Assembly: GCF_018812025.1 (NCBI RefSeq)
Contig: NC_063049.1
Span: 3,782,917-3,846,916, forward strand
Direction: 5' to 3'
Length of the DNA: 64,000 nucleotides
DNA from: Megalobrama amblycephala
Taxonomy: Eukaryota; Chordata; Actinopteri; Cypriniformes; Xenocyprididae
In this document: one piece after another, positions 23,765 to 36,700 of the stretch
How the letters are laid out: the number at the start of each line of letters is the position of its first letter
Numbering within the stretch: the stretch's first letter is position 1
The notes under the pieces: model-generated
The model's database searches: none
Seen by the model: the letters and a program-made list of their open reading frames with translations, nothing else
What the model was told of the DNA's origin: nothing
Made by a program: the position numbers and the translations under genes

Positions 23765-24290
23765 AAAGGGGCTCTATGTAGTAATGACAAGTACGAAATA
23801 GGTACTGCAGTTCAAATTCAAAATATTGTTTGCCCCGCCCCCTCCTTCAAAGACAGGGGTGGCCAGCTTGGACACGCAACAAGAGGGAGCGCAATTGACA
23901 ATGAAATGACTTGATTTATCTGTGTTTTAATATGATTTTGTTCATAGAGTTAGATGGATGCAGAGGCTTTTTAGTTTGGGTAGAATCTGCGATTCTCTGA
24001 CCCAGTTTGTTTGCTGGTTTCCATGGCTGCAATACACAGTGTTTTCCGCCAACTGGCAACCTGTGATGTCGAAATACTATTGGATAAACTGGTGGCACAC
24101 GGTTTCGCATAGACCAAAACAAAGACAGACATTCCGACACGGAACGCACATTTCAAAACAGAATATCTGGCTGTAGCATTGTTTTTCTGAGAAACAAGTA
24201 GGTGAACTTAGCATGTTTCCTAAACATCTTCAAACATATTGGGGTATTTTTATGCTTTATAAAAGTTAAAATCTTACATATAACCCCTTT
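23765..24290. mobile_element. Small DNA element, about 526 bp, only in arm A
   Basis: The ends AAAGGGGCTCTATGTAG and the reverse complement of TTACATATAACCCCTTT form an imperfect inverted repeat. Arm B runs straight through this point (near 61872), so the piece was gained in A or cleanly lost in B. The flanks are too AT-rich to define a target duplication. No transposase is seen. Confidence 0.55.
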
Positions 24291-24546
24291 AAGATCTAAA
24301 TCTCTGTTTAAAATGTCATCTTATGTTTGTAAGGCACCAAGAGTATGTGATTTTTGCGTTACACATTTTTTTTGTGAATTTAGAATAAATTGTAGAGTGA
24401 AAGTTATTGATGAATCATGATTTGTTTGTGAAAACGTTCGTAGGCATATTTCACACACAAATTTGTGCGTACGCATGCTTAATGAATGAGACCCTAAGAT
24501 CCATGAAAAAAGATTGCACACCTTAACGTTAGTCATCCAATCAGAT

Positions 24547-24790
24547 TCAAGCATTGAATGCCTCTGCAGTATAACTAAAGCTAAGCTTGTTACAAAATTC
24601 CTCCAGCTTGACATACTTGAGTTTGTCCAGTCTGTAGTTTGGATAGTTGAGTTTATCGGAGAGCTGCTTGATTCCTGAATCTCCTGGGTGATTGTAGCTC
24701 AGATCCAGCTCTCTCAGGTGTGAGGGGTTTGAACTCAGTGCTGAAGACACATAACGACAGCCTTCTTCTGTCACCATACAGCCAGACAGC
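24547..24790 (-). CDS. NLR gene A: last LRR exon (short-form end)
   Basis: The acceptor TTTGTAG at 24791 precedes [11 protein letters not shown]...[19 protein letters not shown], a ribonuclease-inhibitor-type LRR. The LRR unit proper is 174 bp (24617-24790) and is followed by a good donor, GTATGT, just inside the open frame. Reading on gives 23 more codons to a TGA at 24547. In gene B the same donor is kept but read-through meets a stop after six codons (62192). That suggests splicing to the linker exon is the ancestral pattern and the short form is a fallback. Confidence 0.8.
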
Positions 24791-27700
24791 CTACAAACAC
24801 ACACAGCAACAGCAAACAGATATTAGTTTGACAATCAGATCAGTCACTATCACACACTGACCTGTGCAGTTTGCATTTGCACATATTTTTTTGTAGATTC
24901 AGTCACAAAATTAACAAAAGTGTCTGTGGAAATGTACTAGAGTAAAAGCATTAATTTACTTTTATTAATGTAGTGAAGTCAACAGACACATTTATACTTA
25001 TTTGCTTTACAGAAAATGTTTTTCAAACATTTACATTTATTTCTGCCATTACGTATGTATTATTTATTTTTAACCATTTAAAAAACTTATCCTCCAGTAA
25101 TTTCCATTGACTACTTTTTTCAAATTACATTGTTTTGAATTGAAAATATACTTTTTTGTATTACATTTTACGTATTATGTTTACATGATTCATTAAATTT
25201 TTAATTGAATATGAGAGAGTAAAAAAAGTAAATTTGTGTGCACGCTTTACTAAGTCGTTCCCTCAATTTCTTAAATTGTGTGCTTGATTTAGCAAATCGA
25301 GGTAACCAATTATAATTTTGGACCTTGGCTAAGATGCTAAGAGGTACACCACACACAGCCACTAGATGTTCCTACCAGTTTGTGTCAGAAGCAATCCATG
25401 CATTAAATAACTGTATTTGAAACAGCAGTTTGCAATATGTTTAGTAATCACACTTCATTGAGGGCACATGTCAAAAATAAATTATTGGTAATTTATTGTG
25501 ATAGCATTGTGTTTATTTTATGGAAAACCATTTACCTTAGTATCTGGAGTTGACAGTTTGGACTCTTCAGTCCATCAGAAAGAAGCTTCACTCCAGAATC
25601 CTGCAGGTCATTGTTACTCAGGTCCAGCTCTCTCAGGACAGAGTTTGAGGATAGTAGAGCTGAAGACAAACTCTCACAGGAATGAGTGGTGAGATTACAG
25701 GACTGTAGCCTGTGTAAAAAACAAAGGAAACAGCAATATGAATGTGTAATAGGTAGGGTTTATAATCTAAAGCACAGATGACTTGCAGAATCCTTGAATG
25801 TTGTAATTTAGTTGAGGCAAAGCTAAAACCATCAGATGTATTCAGTGTGTTACAAGTGAGGCTCCCACACTTCAACCCCAGCACCACCGGAGGGAGCCTT
25901 CACCGGAATATTGACTCTTTACGATTTGGACTGCATTTCCCATAGGCCCTCATTCCTGGGACTGATTGCATACACACCTGCACCACATCACACTCTCACA
26001 CTATTTAAGCAGCACACACATCGCGAAGTCTTGATTTGCCCCAGTGATCATTTCTGAGCGTTGTTGTGGATTATTCTGTTGCCGATTGGATTGTTTACCC
26101 GTGTGATTCTCTGCTGCCTGCCCTGACCCTTGCCTGTTTATTGGACTGTATTTGTCTGCTGCCTGCCCTGATCCTTGCCTGTATACTGAACTCTGTCTGC
26201 CTGTCACCTGCCTCGACCTCTGCCTGTTCCTGTTTACGTCTCTTCCTCTGCCCTTGCCTTGTTGTGATTGCTCTTAATAAAAATCTGCAAATGGATCCCC
26301 ACCCTGTTGACCCTTCATTACACAGTGATTGAATTTAAGAAAAAATGTAAAGCTATAAAAGAAAATGATATGGTTTCCTTTAGATTATGTAACTGTAACT
26401 GTAAATGTAACTGTAAAACTGTAAATGTTTCAATAATTCAACACTTCATAAAGCATCAAACCAGGGCAGTTTAACACATATTTTATGTACAGTTTTTTTT
26501 AAATATTTCATTGATTGTCACCACTGTTGAGGTTTGTATGAGTGTTCATATCTAAATGTGTAATGTTTTAAAAAATGTACAAACGGTGATGTTGCGTCTT
26601 TGAAAGACAAGCTTTAGTCACCTTGTCTCATTTTTAATGCATCACACATTTTTTATCACAACAACTGATTTTCACATTTAATACCACTACCACTCTTTTG
26701 TTTGCTTTATCATCAAACTACAAAGTAGCACATGCTAAATTCATGAATATGATTTTTTTTTTTTTTAAAGTGGAGTGATTGTTGTCAGTGTTTCTTACTG
26801 AGCTGATCTGGATTCTTTAATCACAGGCAGAAGCTTCTGAAGAACTTCATCTGCTGTATTTTGTGCTCCAATAAACTGTTTTAGATCAAAATCCATCTTC
26901 TGCTCTGATGTCAGCAACACATAAACCAGAGCTGACCACTGTGAAGAGGAGAGTTTGGTTTCTCCTATTTCTCCAGATTTCAAATAACGTTGGATCTCCT
27001 GCATCAGTGAATCATCACCCAGTTCATTCAGACAGTGGAACAGATTGATGGATCTCTCTAGAGAGTGATTCTCCCTGATCTTCTGTTTGATGTACTGAAC
27101 CGTTTCCTGTTTGTTGAAGGAGCAGCTTCCAGTCTGTGTCAGTAGTTCTCGTAAGAGAGTCTGATTGGACTTCAATGAGAGACCCAGAAGGAAACGCAGG
27201 AAAAGGTCCAGATGTCCATTCTTACTCTGTAAAGCCTTATCCACAGCTCTTTGATGCAGCTCAGATAATGAAACATGTTTTGATGAATTATTTTGGAACA
27301 AGAACAAAATCTTAGACAATCGAGTTTGTTTGCTTTTATTAAACACATTTCTGTTCTTGTTTGTACAGTAAATGTGAGCATATAGAGCTGCTAGATGTTC
27401 CTGAAGGCTCAGATGAACAAAGCAGAAGACTTTCCCCTGATACAAGCCCAACTCCTCTCTGAAGATCTGAGTGCACAATCCTGAGTACACTGAAGCTTCT
27501 GTCACATCAATGCCACACTCTCTCAGGTCTTCCTCATAGAAGATTAGGTTTCCTTTCACAAGCTGCTGGAAAGCCAGTTTTCCCAGTTTGAGAATCATGT
27601 CTTCATCTTTCACTTCCTTCTGATAGTCCTTCTCATGTTTGATGTTGGTCTGAATGATCAGGAAGTGTGTGTACATTTGAGTGAGAGTCTTGGGAATCTC

Positions 27701-30700
27701 TCCTCTCTCTGCTTCACTCAACATCTTCTCTAGAACAGTGGCTGAGATCCAGCAGAACACTGGGATGTGGCACATGATGTGAAGGCTCCTTGATGACTTC
27801 AGGTGTGTGATGATTGTATTGGCCAGACTCTGATCACTGATTCTCTTCCTGAAGTATTCCTCTTTCTGTGGGTCATTGAAGCCTCGTACCTCTGTCACTC
27901 GATGGACACACTCAGAGGGGACGAGATCAGCTGCTGCTGGTCTGGAGGTGATCCAGATGAGAGCAGAGGGAAGCAGATTCCCCACAATGAGGCTCATCAG
28001 CAGTTCGTCCACTGAGGCTGATTCAGATATATTACACAGTTTCACTTTGCTCTTAAAGTTCAGAGACAGACGACACTCATCCAGACCATCAAAGATGAAC
28101 AACACTTTATATTCATCACTGGATATTTCCATTTCTTTGGTTTCAGGGAAAAACACATGAAGAAGACCTGAAAAACTGAGTGTTTTGTCCTTCATCAAGT
28201 TGAGCTCTCTGAAAGGAAGTGGAAATATGAGCTGGACGTCCTGATTCTCTTTCCCTTCAGCCCAGTCCAGGATGAACTTCTGCACAGAGACTGTTTTTCC
28301 AATGCCAGCGACTCCCTTTGTCAGCACAGTTCTGATGGGTTTGTCTTGTCCAGGTAAAGGTCTAAAGATGTCATTGCATTTGATTGGTGTGTCCTCTGTT
28401 GCTGCTCTCCTGGATTGTGTCTCAATCTGTCTCACCTCATGCTCATTATTGATCTCTCCACTTTCACTCTCTGTGATGTAGAGCTCAGTGTAGATCTCAT
28501 TCAGGAGTGTTGTGTTTCCCTGCTTTGCTGTTCCTTCATTCAGACACTGAAACTTCTTCCTCAGGTTTGATCTAAATGTGTTGAGGCTGTAGGCTTTATG
28601 ACTGTAAAATAAAAATGCCACATTATTACACGGGTTCATAAGCACAATGCCTAGTTCTGTATCATATATTCAAATTCAAATATCTGTTATAGAAATGTTT
28701 TACCTGAGATCAGGCTGTGTATGTCCACTCTTTAAATGTATTGGCTGATCTATAGACGCGTCACTCTTCATAGACTCTGGTTCTGATCTCTTCTGATGAA
28801 CTGAGCTAAAACAGAGAGAGATTAATGTAAATACTTCAAATTACTGTATTCAACAACTCAATTCTTTATTTATCATTAAAGAAATAACTTTAATGTGTGT
28901 TTTACATTATAATCATGTTTTTATAGAAATGTTATACCTGAGGCCAATCCGTGTATCTGCACTTTTAAAGTTTACTGGATGACCCATAGACACATCACTC
29001 TTCATAGACACACAGCTGGGCTCTGGTTCTGATCTCTTCTGATGAACTGAGCTGAAACAGAGGGAGATTAATATGAATACTTAAAATTATTGTATTAAAC
29101 AACTCAATTCTTTATTTATCATTAAAGAATTAATTCTAATGTATGTTATACATGAAGATAAAAATACCCAAAAAGAAAGTAAGTAAAGTAAAGTAAGTAA
29201 AGTTTATTTATATAGCACATTTATCACAGCAGAACTGACCAAAGTGCTGAACAAAGAGACAGGAAGCCAATGAAGAGAGGCTAAAATTGGTGTGATGTGA
29301 TCTGTTTTCTTTGCCCCTGTCAACAGTCTCGCAGCTGCATTGTGTACCATCTGTAAGCGTGCAATGGATGACTGAGGAAGACCCAAATATAATGAATTAC
29401 AGTAGTCAAGGCGAGAGGTAATAAAAGCATGAATGACTTTCTCCAGGTAGAAGAAGAATGTCTATCTCCTGTAGAAAATACATGATAATCAGTGCTTTCC
29501 ACACATAGACTTTATATTAACGGCTGCCCAAGTATAGTTGGTGGCACATTTTTGCTTTTATTTTTTTACTCCCTTATACTTTTTTTATCCGTAGAGATAA
29601 TGAAACCATTCCCATTCGTTTTAGAGGCCGTTCACATATTGCGTCTAAAAACATGTGGAAAACGCCAAACGCACCCCTTTCTGTTTTTTTTTTTTTTTTA
29701 AATGCTCATTGCTAAGCAATCATGAGCCATGTTTTTAATGAAGAAGAAGAAATTTCAGCAAAAGATAAATGGATTTCCAGACCTTGCATTAGCTATAATA
29801 ATAGATTATACTACTTATGGAGATGAGAAATAAAAAACCCGCACTGTACAGGTATGATCAGCTGTTCGTCCATTTTGGCAGAGCTTTCGATCTCTATTTG
29901 AGCGCGTTTGTCCCGCGTCTACATTTAAAATAACGAACTTGAGCGTGCAAAAGACACGACATGTGAACGGCCCCTAACTATTGGAAAGTCTCCATACACT
30001 CTATTGTTTCGTACCTGCTCGATCAGTGTGCACAAAAAATGGGAGCGTTTAGCGGAAGTTCTACCCGGAAGACTCTAATGCACGTCATTTCTCATTTTCT
30101 AACCAATCATTACACGTCACCTGAGTATATAAGTTCTGTTCCCACCCACTATTGTGTTCGCAGATACCATCGCCGGCATTCAGCCCCATCCTCCCCACCA
30201 CCAGGTCGGTCCCTGCAAACATCTGCTGCCCTCCGGATTGTACTATGGACGGTGCCTACGCCAAAGAACTTTATCATTTATCTTTGATATTTACATTCAA
30301 ACTGTTGAATAAATTGTATTCAAACGTTTCTTTGCTTCCCGAGTCTTTCTAGTAGAACTGTTTACTCCCACTGACAATCCCACATGTGCTGCAAAGTCCC
30401 TCAGAGATGCAGAAAATATCACAAAGACCTGGTGCACGCACGTGATCATGTTTGTTCCACAGTGCATTTATAAGAGCAGTTGGCCACATCCAGAAAAGTT
30501 AATGGGTCCTCTGCTGGATGTATATGGTAATTGCACAAAAAATGTATTTCCTTCAGATTTCTCTAACCAGCAGATGACAGAATTCTGCGTCTAAACCCTA
30601 GATCAATATCCAGAAACAACTATTTAATTTTGATCATTATCATCAATTTTTTTTTTTCATTAAAATGTAATATTTCATATGCATACAAATGGTGTAGTTG

Positions 30701-33700
30701 AGGAATTTTGCGGTAAATGGATAAAAAAAGTAGCCAACTTCATATCCCCGCAAAAACAAAGCATAATCTGTATCCAAATGAATTTCATTATTTTTTAGTT
30801 TTTTTTTTTATAAAGTCACACATTATTTGTTGTTTGTCACATGAAGTAGATCATTTTTGTGCCATGGGTGAAAGGAGGATTTTCCACCTGGCTACCACCG
30901 CAAGTATATTTCAAACCTGTGGGAAGCACTTATAATATAGATTGCCATACTATAATTGTTACGTGTAGCTGGTAGAGAGACGAGGCAGATACGGATTTCC
31001 ACAATAAAGACATCACTTTAATAAACTCAGGTGAGGAGAAACCAAACATACACTTAACACAACAGTATTACAACAGAGAACGGACCAGGAGTGAAGGGAG
31101 TGAGTGCCATATAAAGGGAGTGCTGATAATAGAGTCCAGGTGCAGGTGATCCGTGATGATGAGGAGCTGACGAGGGAAGTGAGTGCAGGTGAAGAAACAG
31201 GAGGATCATGGGAATTAGAGTCCAGGGGAACAAGGGATCTGTAACAGTACCTCCCGGTAGGCGCGTCCTCGCGCCGTAGATGGAACAACCGGGAGGGGGG
31301 TGGGCACCCTGGAGACCTCAAGCCGGTGCAGGGGGAGGAGCAGACTGGAGTGGAGGTCTCCAGGGCAGGTTCAAAAGCCATGGCGGGTCAGGGGCTGAAG
31401 GCGGCCATGGCAGATCTGGAGCCATGGGCGGCCATGGTGGGTCAGGTGCCGCGGACGGCCATGGAGGGTCAGGTGCCACGGACGGCCATGGAGGGTCAGG
31501 TGCCGCGGACGGCCATGGAGGGTCAGGTGCAGCGGGCTGCCATGGCGATTCAGGGGCCAAAGGCAGCCATGGTGGGTCCAGAGCCTTTAACGAGGCCTTG
31601 CTGCCGTCGAGCCCAGGAGGCGCTGAAGGACCGGCGGGAGATGGCGGAACCAGCGGCTCCGCCAACCGAAGCGCAGCCGGAGCTCCAGAAGGCCGCAGTT
31701 GAAGACAGACGACAGACAACAAAGTGAACACCGGAGGGAGTGAGGAGGCCAACTGGAACCGAGGGACGGAGGGACGGAGCGGAGACGGAGGAGTGCAGTC
31801 CAGAGGTGAGGGCAGGCTGACGAGGGACCAAGGTGTGAACGGAGGCAGGATGGAGACTGGTGAGACTGGTGGACTGATGGGCAACGGTGGAGCAGAGGGA
31901 GGTTGGAGCCAGGGTGAAGGTAATCGACCAGAGGGCCGAGGTGGAGATCTGGGTGAGGTGGCTTGAGGCGGAGGTGCAGTGCAGACACAAATGGGAGGAG
32001 GCGGGAGAGGGAGGCAGGGAGGGAAAACAGTCTTTGGGCTGGAGAATTCAATAACACAGTTCATAATAGGAGCGGCTGGCTCGGCGGTGGCTGGAGCGGC
32101 TGGCTCGGCGGCGGCGGCGGCTGGAGCTGAGGGCTCGGCGGCGGCTGGAGCTGAGGGCTCGGCGGCGGCTGGAGCTGAGGGCTCGGCGGCGGCTGGAGCT
32201 GAGGGCTCGGCGGCGGCTGGAGCTGAGGGCTCGGCGGCGGCTGGAGCTGAGGGCTCGGCGGCGGCTGGAGCTGAGGGCTCGGCGGCGGAGACTGGAGGTG
32301 CAGGCTCGGCGGCGGAGACTGGAGGTGCAGGCTCGGCGGAGGAGACTGGAGGTGCAGGCTCGGCGGAGGAGACTGGAGGTGCAGGCTCGGCGGAGGAGAC
32401 TGGAGGTGCAGGCTCGGCGGCGGAGACTGGCGCTGCTTGCTCGGCGGAGACTGGCGCTGCTTGCTCGGCGGAGACTGGCGCTGCTTGCTCGGCGGAGACT
32501 GGAGAATTCTGCTCGGCGGAGACTGGAGAATTCTGCTCGGCGGAGACTGGCGCTGCTTGCTCGGCGGAGACTGGAGAAACTTGCTCGGCGGAGATTGGAG
32601 AAACTTGGCTCGGCGGAGACTGGAGCAATTTGCTCGGCGGAGACTGGAGAAACATGCTCGGCGGAGACTGGAGATAATAGCTCGGCGGAGACTGGAGATA
32701 ATAGCTCGGTGGAGACTGGAGAAACTTGCTGGAGCAGAGGGCCAGTCCATCCCCTCAAATACTATGAGGATTCCCGTAGGAACGGGTGCGGGCTCAGCGG
32801 AGACTGGAGCTGTTTGCTCGGCGGCAGAGACTGGAGTTAACTTGGACCTTCTCTTCTTCCTCCGCCTTCTGGACCCAGCAGTGGAGTGTGGTTCCAGCAT
32901 GGAACAGGCAGGAAGTTCGCTGGAGGGGTATGCGGAGGAAGACGGTGGCTGACTGACTGGCCCGGCTAACCGTATTTCTGGATGGACTAGAGACAAACAC
33001 CCATCCTGAACACAATCAACAAAGAATTTGGAGTCATTTAACCACAAAATGGAATTGATAGTTTCGCTTAAGGAGAAGCGATAATCAGGTTCACCAAAAC
33101 GGATAGTGTCGTCATCTAGTCCATCCAGAAACAGGGAGATCAAACATGCTTCAGGCCAGTCAGACAAAAAAGCGAGCTCAACAAACTCCTCCACATACTT
33201 CTCCAGCGAACGACCAACCTGCAGGAGCCCGATGAGGCGATCGCCGGTTGCCAGAGGTGTTGGAGGAGCAGGAGCCAGGGAGCTGGGGAAAGTCTCCATT
33301 TCTTTGTGGAAAATCCGGTCGGTATTGGTCCGTTCTTCTGTTACGTGTAGCTGGTAGAGAGACGAGGCAGATACGGATTTCCACAATAAAGACATCACTT
33401 TAATAAACTCAGGCGAGGAGAAACCAAACATACACTTAACACAACAGTATTACAACAGAGAACGGACCAGGAGTGAAGGGAGTGAGTGCCATATAAAGGG
33501 AGTGCTGATAATAGAGTCCAGGTGCAGGTGATCCGTGATGATGAGGAGCTGACGAGGGAAGTGAGTGCAGGTGAAGAAACAGGAGGATCATGGGAATTAG
33601 AGTCCAGGGGAACAAGGGATCTGTAACAATAATCATGTTTTTATAGAAATGTTATACCTGAGGCCAGTCTGTGTATCTCCACTCTTAAAGTTTACTGGAT

Positions 33701-36700
33701 GACCCATAGACACATCACTCTTCATAGACACACAGCTGGACTCTGGTTCTGATCTCTTCTGATGAACTGAGCTAAAACAGAAATGAAAGCGTTAGCGCAA
33801 GTTCTACCAGGAAGACTTAATGTCATGTCATCCTTCGTAATAAGCCTGGCCAATCACTGCTTGACACCTGGTATAAATGAGCACTGAATTCTCTGTTTCA
33901 CATTCGCAGTTGATGACGCTGACGTTCCTCACGATGCATGTACAGGCCTATTATTGTGATTATCTAAATAATCACACAGAAAATGTTAGCGGTAGTTCGA
34001 TGTACTACAATGTGAAAATGTTAATTTCAGATGGAATATGTTAAATGCTACAGCGTCATTTAAGTTCATGTTAGCCTATCATTTTGAATGTTCATTGAGC
34101 TGTCGCGGCAATGAGAGAGACAGTAATTCCCGTTTCAAATTTCAGAAGCATGCAGGTCCACTCTTCGTGGATTTCTATTTTCGAATTTCGTTTCAGCAAA
34201 ATCACGTGACATGTGGCCTATCATCAAAGCACTCTTCAATATTCTCTCGTCATCACTACAACAGCCACTTCATCTCAGTTATAAGTATTTTCATCGTTTT
34301 ATGCACTTTGATGTCATTTGGGTGTATAATTGTACTCTTTTGCTCTTTTAGATACATTAGCAGAGGTGTACAGTGCAGTCTGCATCATGACCCACATGAC
34401 GCCGGTTACCGTTTGTTTTAGAAAAGCACAGAACAAAGAATGGCGAACCATGGCTCGTTGCAAGGCTCAGGGAAACCCCACACGTTTAAACTTTAAAGCA
34501 ACATACACCCAGATCCTACATCATAATCAGAGGCCACACGATTAACAGAGTTTAAGCTGGAATAGCGAATTAGCTCAGTGATTTTACTATGTCCTACTTA
34601 ATATGCTGTAAGGTATATCTCAGCGGGCATAGAATAGCACTAACATCAGTGCATTTTTTTACAAGATGTAATATAAGTCTAAGGTGTCCCCTGAATGTGT
34701 CTGTGAAGTTTCAGCTCAAAATACCCCATAGATTTTTTTTTTTTTTCATTTTTTTAACTGCCTATTTTGGGGCATCATTATAAATGAGCCGATTTAGGGT
34801 GTGTGGCCCTTTAAATCTTGTGCTCCCCGCCCACGGAGCTCGCGCTTGCCTTAAACAGCACAAACACAGTTCACACAGCTAATATAACCCTCAAAATGGA
34901 TCTGCTCATTCTAAATAAGTGGTGTGGTGACATCAGCGGCATCCATAGTGTTTTCCTCGTGCTGTGCCAGGTAAAAGAAACACCTGTGTTGCATTAGCAA
35001 TCAGGGATCAAAGCTATAAAGGTATGATGTTTTTGTTGTTTGGGGGGGTTTTTCTTGTGAGTGCTGCTGAGTTCCTTGCCAAGGCTGCCAAGCCGGGACG
35101 TGGGCTGGAGATTATCGTACGACGCGTGCGAATAGATTGGGAGGGATAGTTTGTAGCATTGGGCGTTTTCCCCTGCTAAGTTAGGCGGCCGCCGCTGATT
35201 TCCTCGAACGCTGTACCCCACGTCCGGTAGCGGGTAAGAAAGCCAGCAGTACATTTTTATATTTATTTATATATTTGTTGTTATATATGACAGTGAATTG
35301 CTCTGTTCGCCGGGGAGGCCTTGGGTAATGTGTATATTTATTATGGTCCCCCGGCGCCATGTGTTTGTAAAGTGAGTGTGTGTGAATGAGTACGGGGTAT
35401 GAGGGCAGGTTATCAATTCCCATATCTCCCGTACTGTATACTGACGACGGCTGGGTATTTAGCTTGAGGGGTATTGATGGTATGTCGTCTTGATTGATAT
35501 TTGGGTTATCTATTTATGTGTGTATTTATGTGTGGTATTTATGTGATTTAGTACTTGATATTTATATGGCTTTGAGGTTTGCTGTGTAATGAAATTATGC
35601 ATGTTGGGAGTTCACATGAATTTAATGTATTTCACAACAACCATTGAAACCCTGGGCTGTATAGTTTGCCTTGATCGTTGATGCTGTATTCTTTCATGAG
35701 TTAAGTTTACTGAATATCATTCGTGCAAATACATAGCCAGTTGAATGGTCCCTGTCATGATTGCCTTGACCTGCTGTCACCCTGTGTTTTAATATTATGA
35801 TTGTACAAAAATAAAATTGTTATATTTGTATTTGATTAATATTGTGGTCCTTGTGTTTTCTTGGTTATTGAGCCCATATATAATTTAGATCCAGTAGAGA
35901 ACCTGTGTATTATCCCTATAATTTGCTGGGGTTGTTACACATACATCGGATCATGTGAGTATTGTATTTATTTGGATGTTTACATTTGATTCTGAATGAG
36001 TTTGATAGTGCTCCGTGGCTAACGGCTAATGCTACACTGTTGGAGAGATTTATAAAGAATGAAGTTGTGTTTATGAATTATACAGACTGCAAGTGTTTAA
36101 AAATGAAAATAGCGACGGCTCTGGTCTCCGTGAATACAGTAAGAAACGATGGTAACTTTAACCACATTTAACAGTACATTAGCAACATGCTAACGAAACA
36201 TTTAGAAAGACAGTTTACAAATATCACTAAAAATATCATGTTATCATGGATCATGTCAGTTATTATTGCTCCATCTACCATTTTTTCACTGTTTTCCTTG
36301 TTTGCTGTTGTCTGATGTTTCAGCTGTGCACATCCAGACGTTAATACTGGCTTGTCTAATACCTTGAACATGAGCTGGCATATGCAAATATTGGGGGCGT
36401 ACATATTAATGATCCTGACTGTTACGTAACAGTCGGTGTTATGTTGAGATTCGCCTGTTCTTCAGAGGTCTTTTAAACAAATGAGATTTATATAAGAAGG
36501 AGGAAACAATGGAGTTTGAGACTCAGTGTATGTCTTTTCCATGTACTGAACTCTTGTTATTTAACTATGCCGAGGTAAATTCAATATTTAATTCTAGGGC
36601 ACCTTTAATGAAATAACAAGACCTTAACATCCTTTAAAGCTTTGAGTGTTGGACCCGTGTCTAGCAGCAGAAAGAACGACACGCTTTGTAACTTATGGTG

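Larger units (their letters stand above)
11230..25840. repeat. Segmental duplication, arm A
   Basis: This arm is alignable by eye, in order and orientation, with 49640-62937. Anchors are the linker exon (11263 and 49684), AGTCAATTAAAGGG (14074 and 52360), the stretch before the first insertion (14250-14315 and 52525-52590), GTAGATTTTATACC-type text (17160 and 52930) and the LRR exons (24617-24790 and 62208-62381; 25536-25709 and 62652-62825). Arm A is longer because of insertions listed separately. Homology stops near 25840, where a solo LTR lies in A and another insertion in B. Confidence 0.85.
29491..30931. mobile_element. hAT-like element with inverted ends, carrying nested insertions
   Basis: CAGTGCTTTCCACACATAG at the left pairs imperfectly with the reverse complement of the right end (GTGGGAAGCACT). 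GTGGTAGCC/GTTGGTGGCAC-type text follows inside. CAGTG-T/C-TTCCCAC ends are typical of fish hAT elements. I could not define an 8-base target duplication. The interior holds a smaller hAT-type element and an LTR-like segment, and no transposase. Confidence 0.5.
30957..33628 (-). mobile_element. LTR retrotransposon with gag-like gene only (non-autonomous), 2.67 kb
   Basis: Two 290-bp LTRs (30957-31246 and 33339-33628) are almost identical; on the minus strand they start TGTTACAGATCC and end CACGTAACA. The whole is flanked by ATAAT at 30952-30956 and 33629-33633. A purine-rich CCGGGAGG tract lies just before the downstream LTR on the minus strand. The 2.1-kb interior codes for a gag-like protein and expanded proline/alanine-rich repeats, with no protease, reverse transcriptase or integrase. 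It must have moved using enzymes of another element. It lies in an intron of NLR gene A in the same orientation as the gene. Confidence 0.9.

Noticed and set aside
32100..32720. Regularly spaced short repeats that might suggest a CRISPR-like array
   Set aside because: The units are contiguous 24-27-bp minisatellite repeats without unique spacers, inside a fish retrotransposon.
31280..33400. Several long open frames on both strands across the GC-rich repeat block
   Set aside because: All but the minus-strand gag-like frame are products of tandem units whose lengths are multiples of three and lack stops; they show only low-complexity text.
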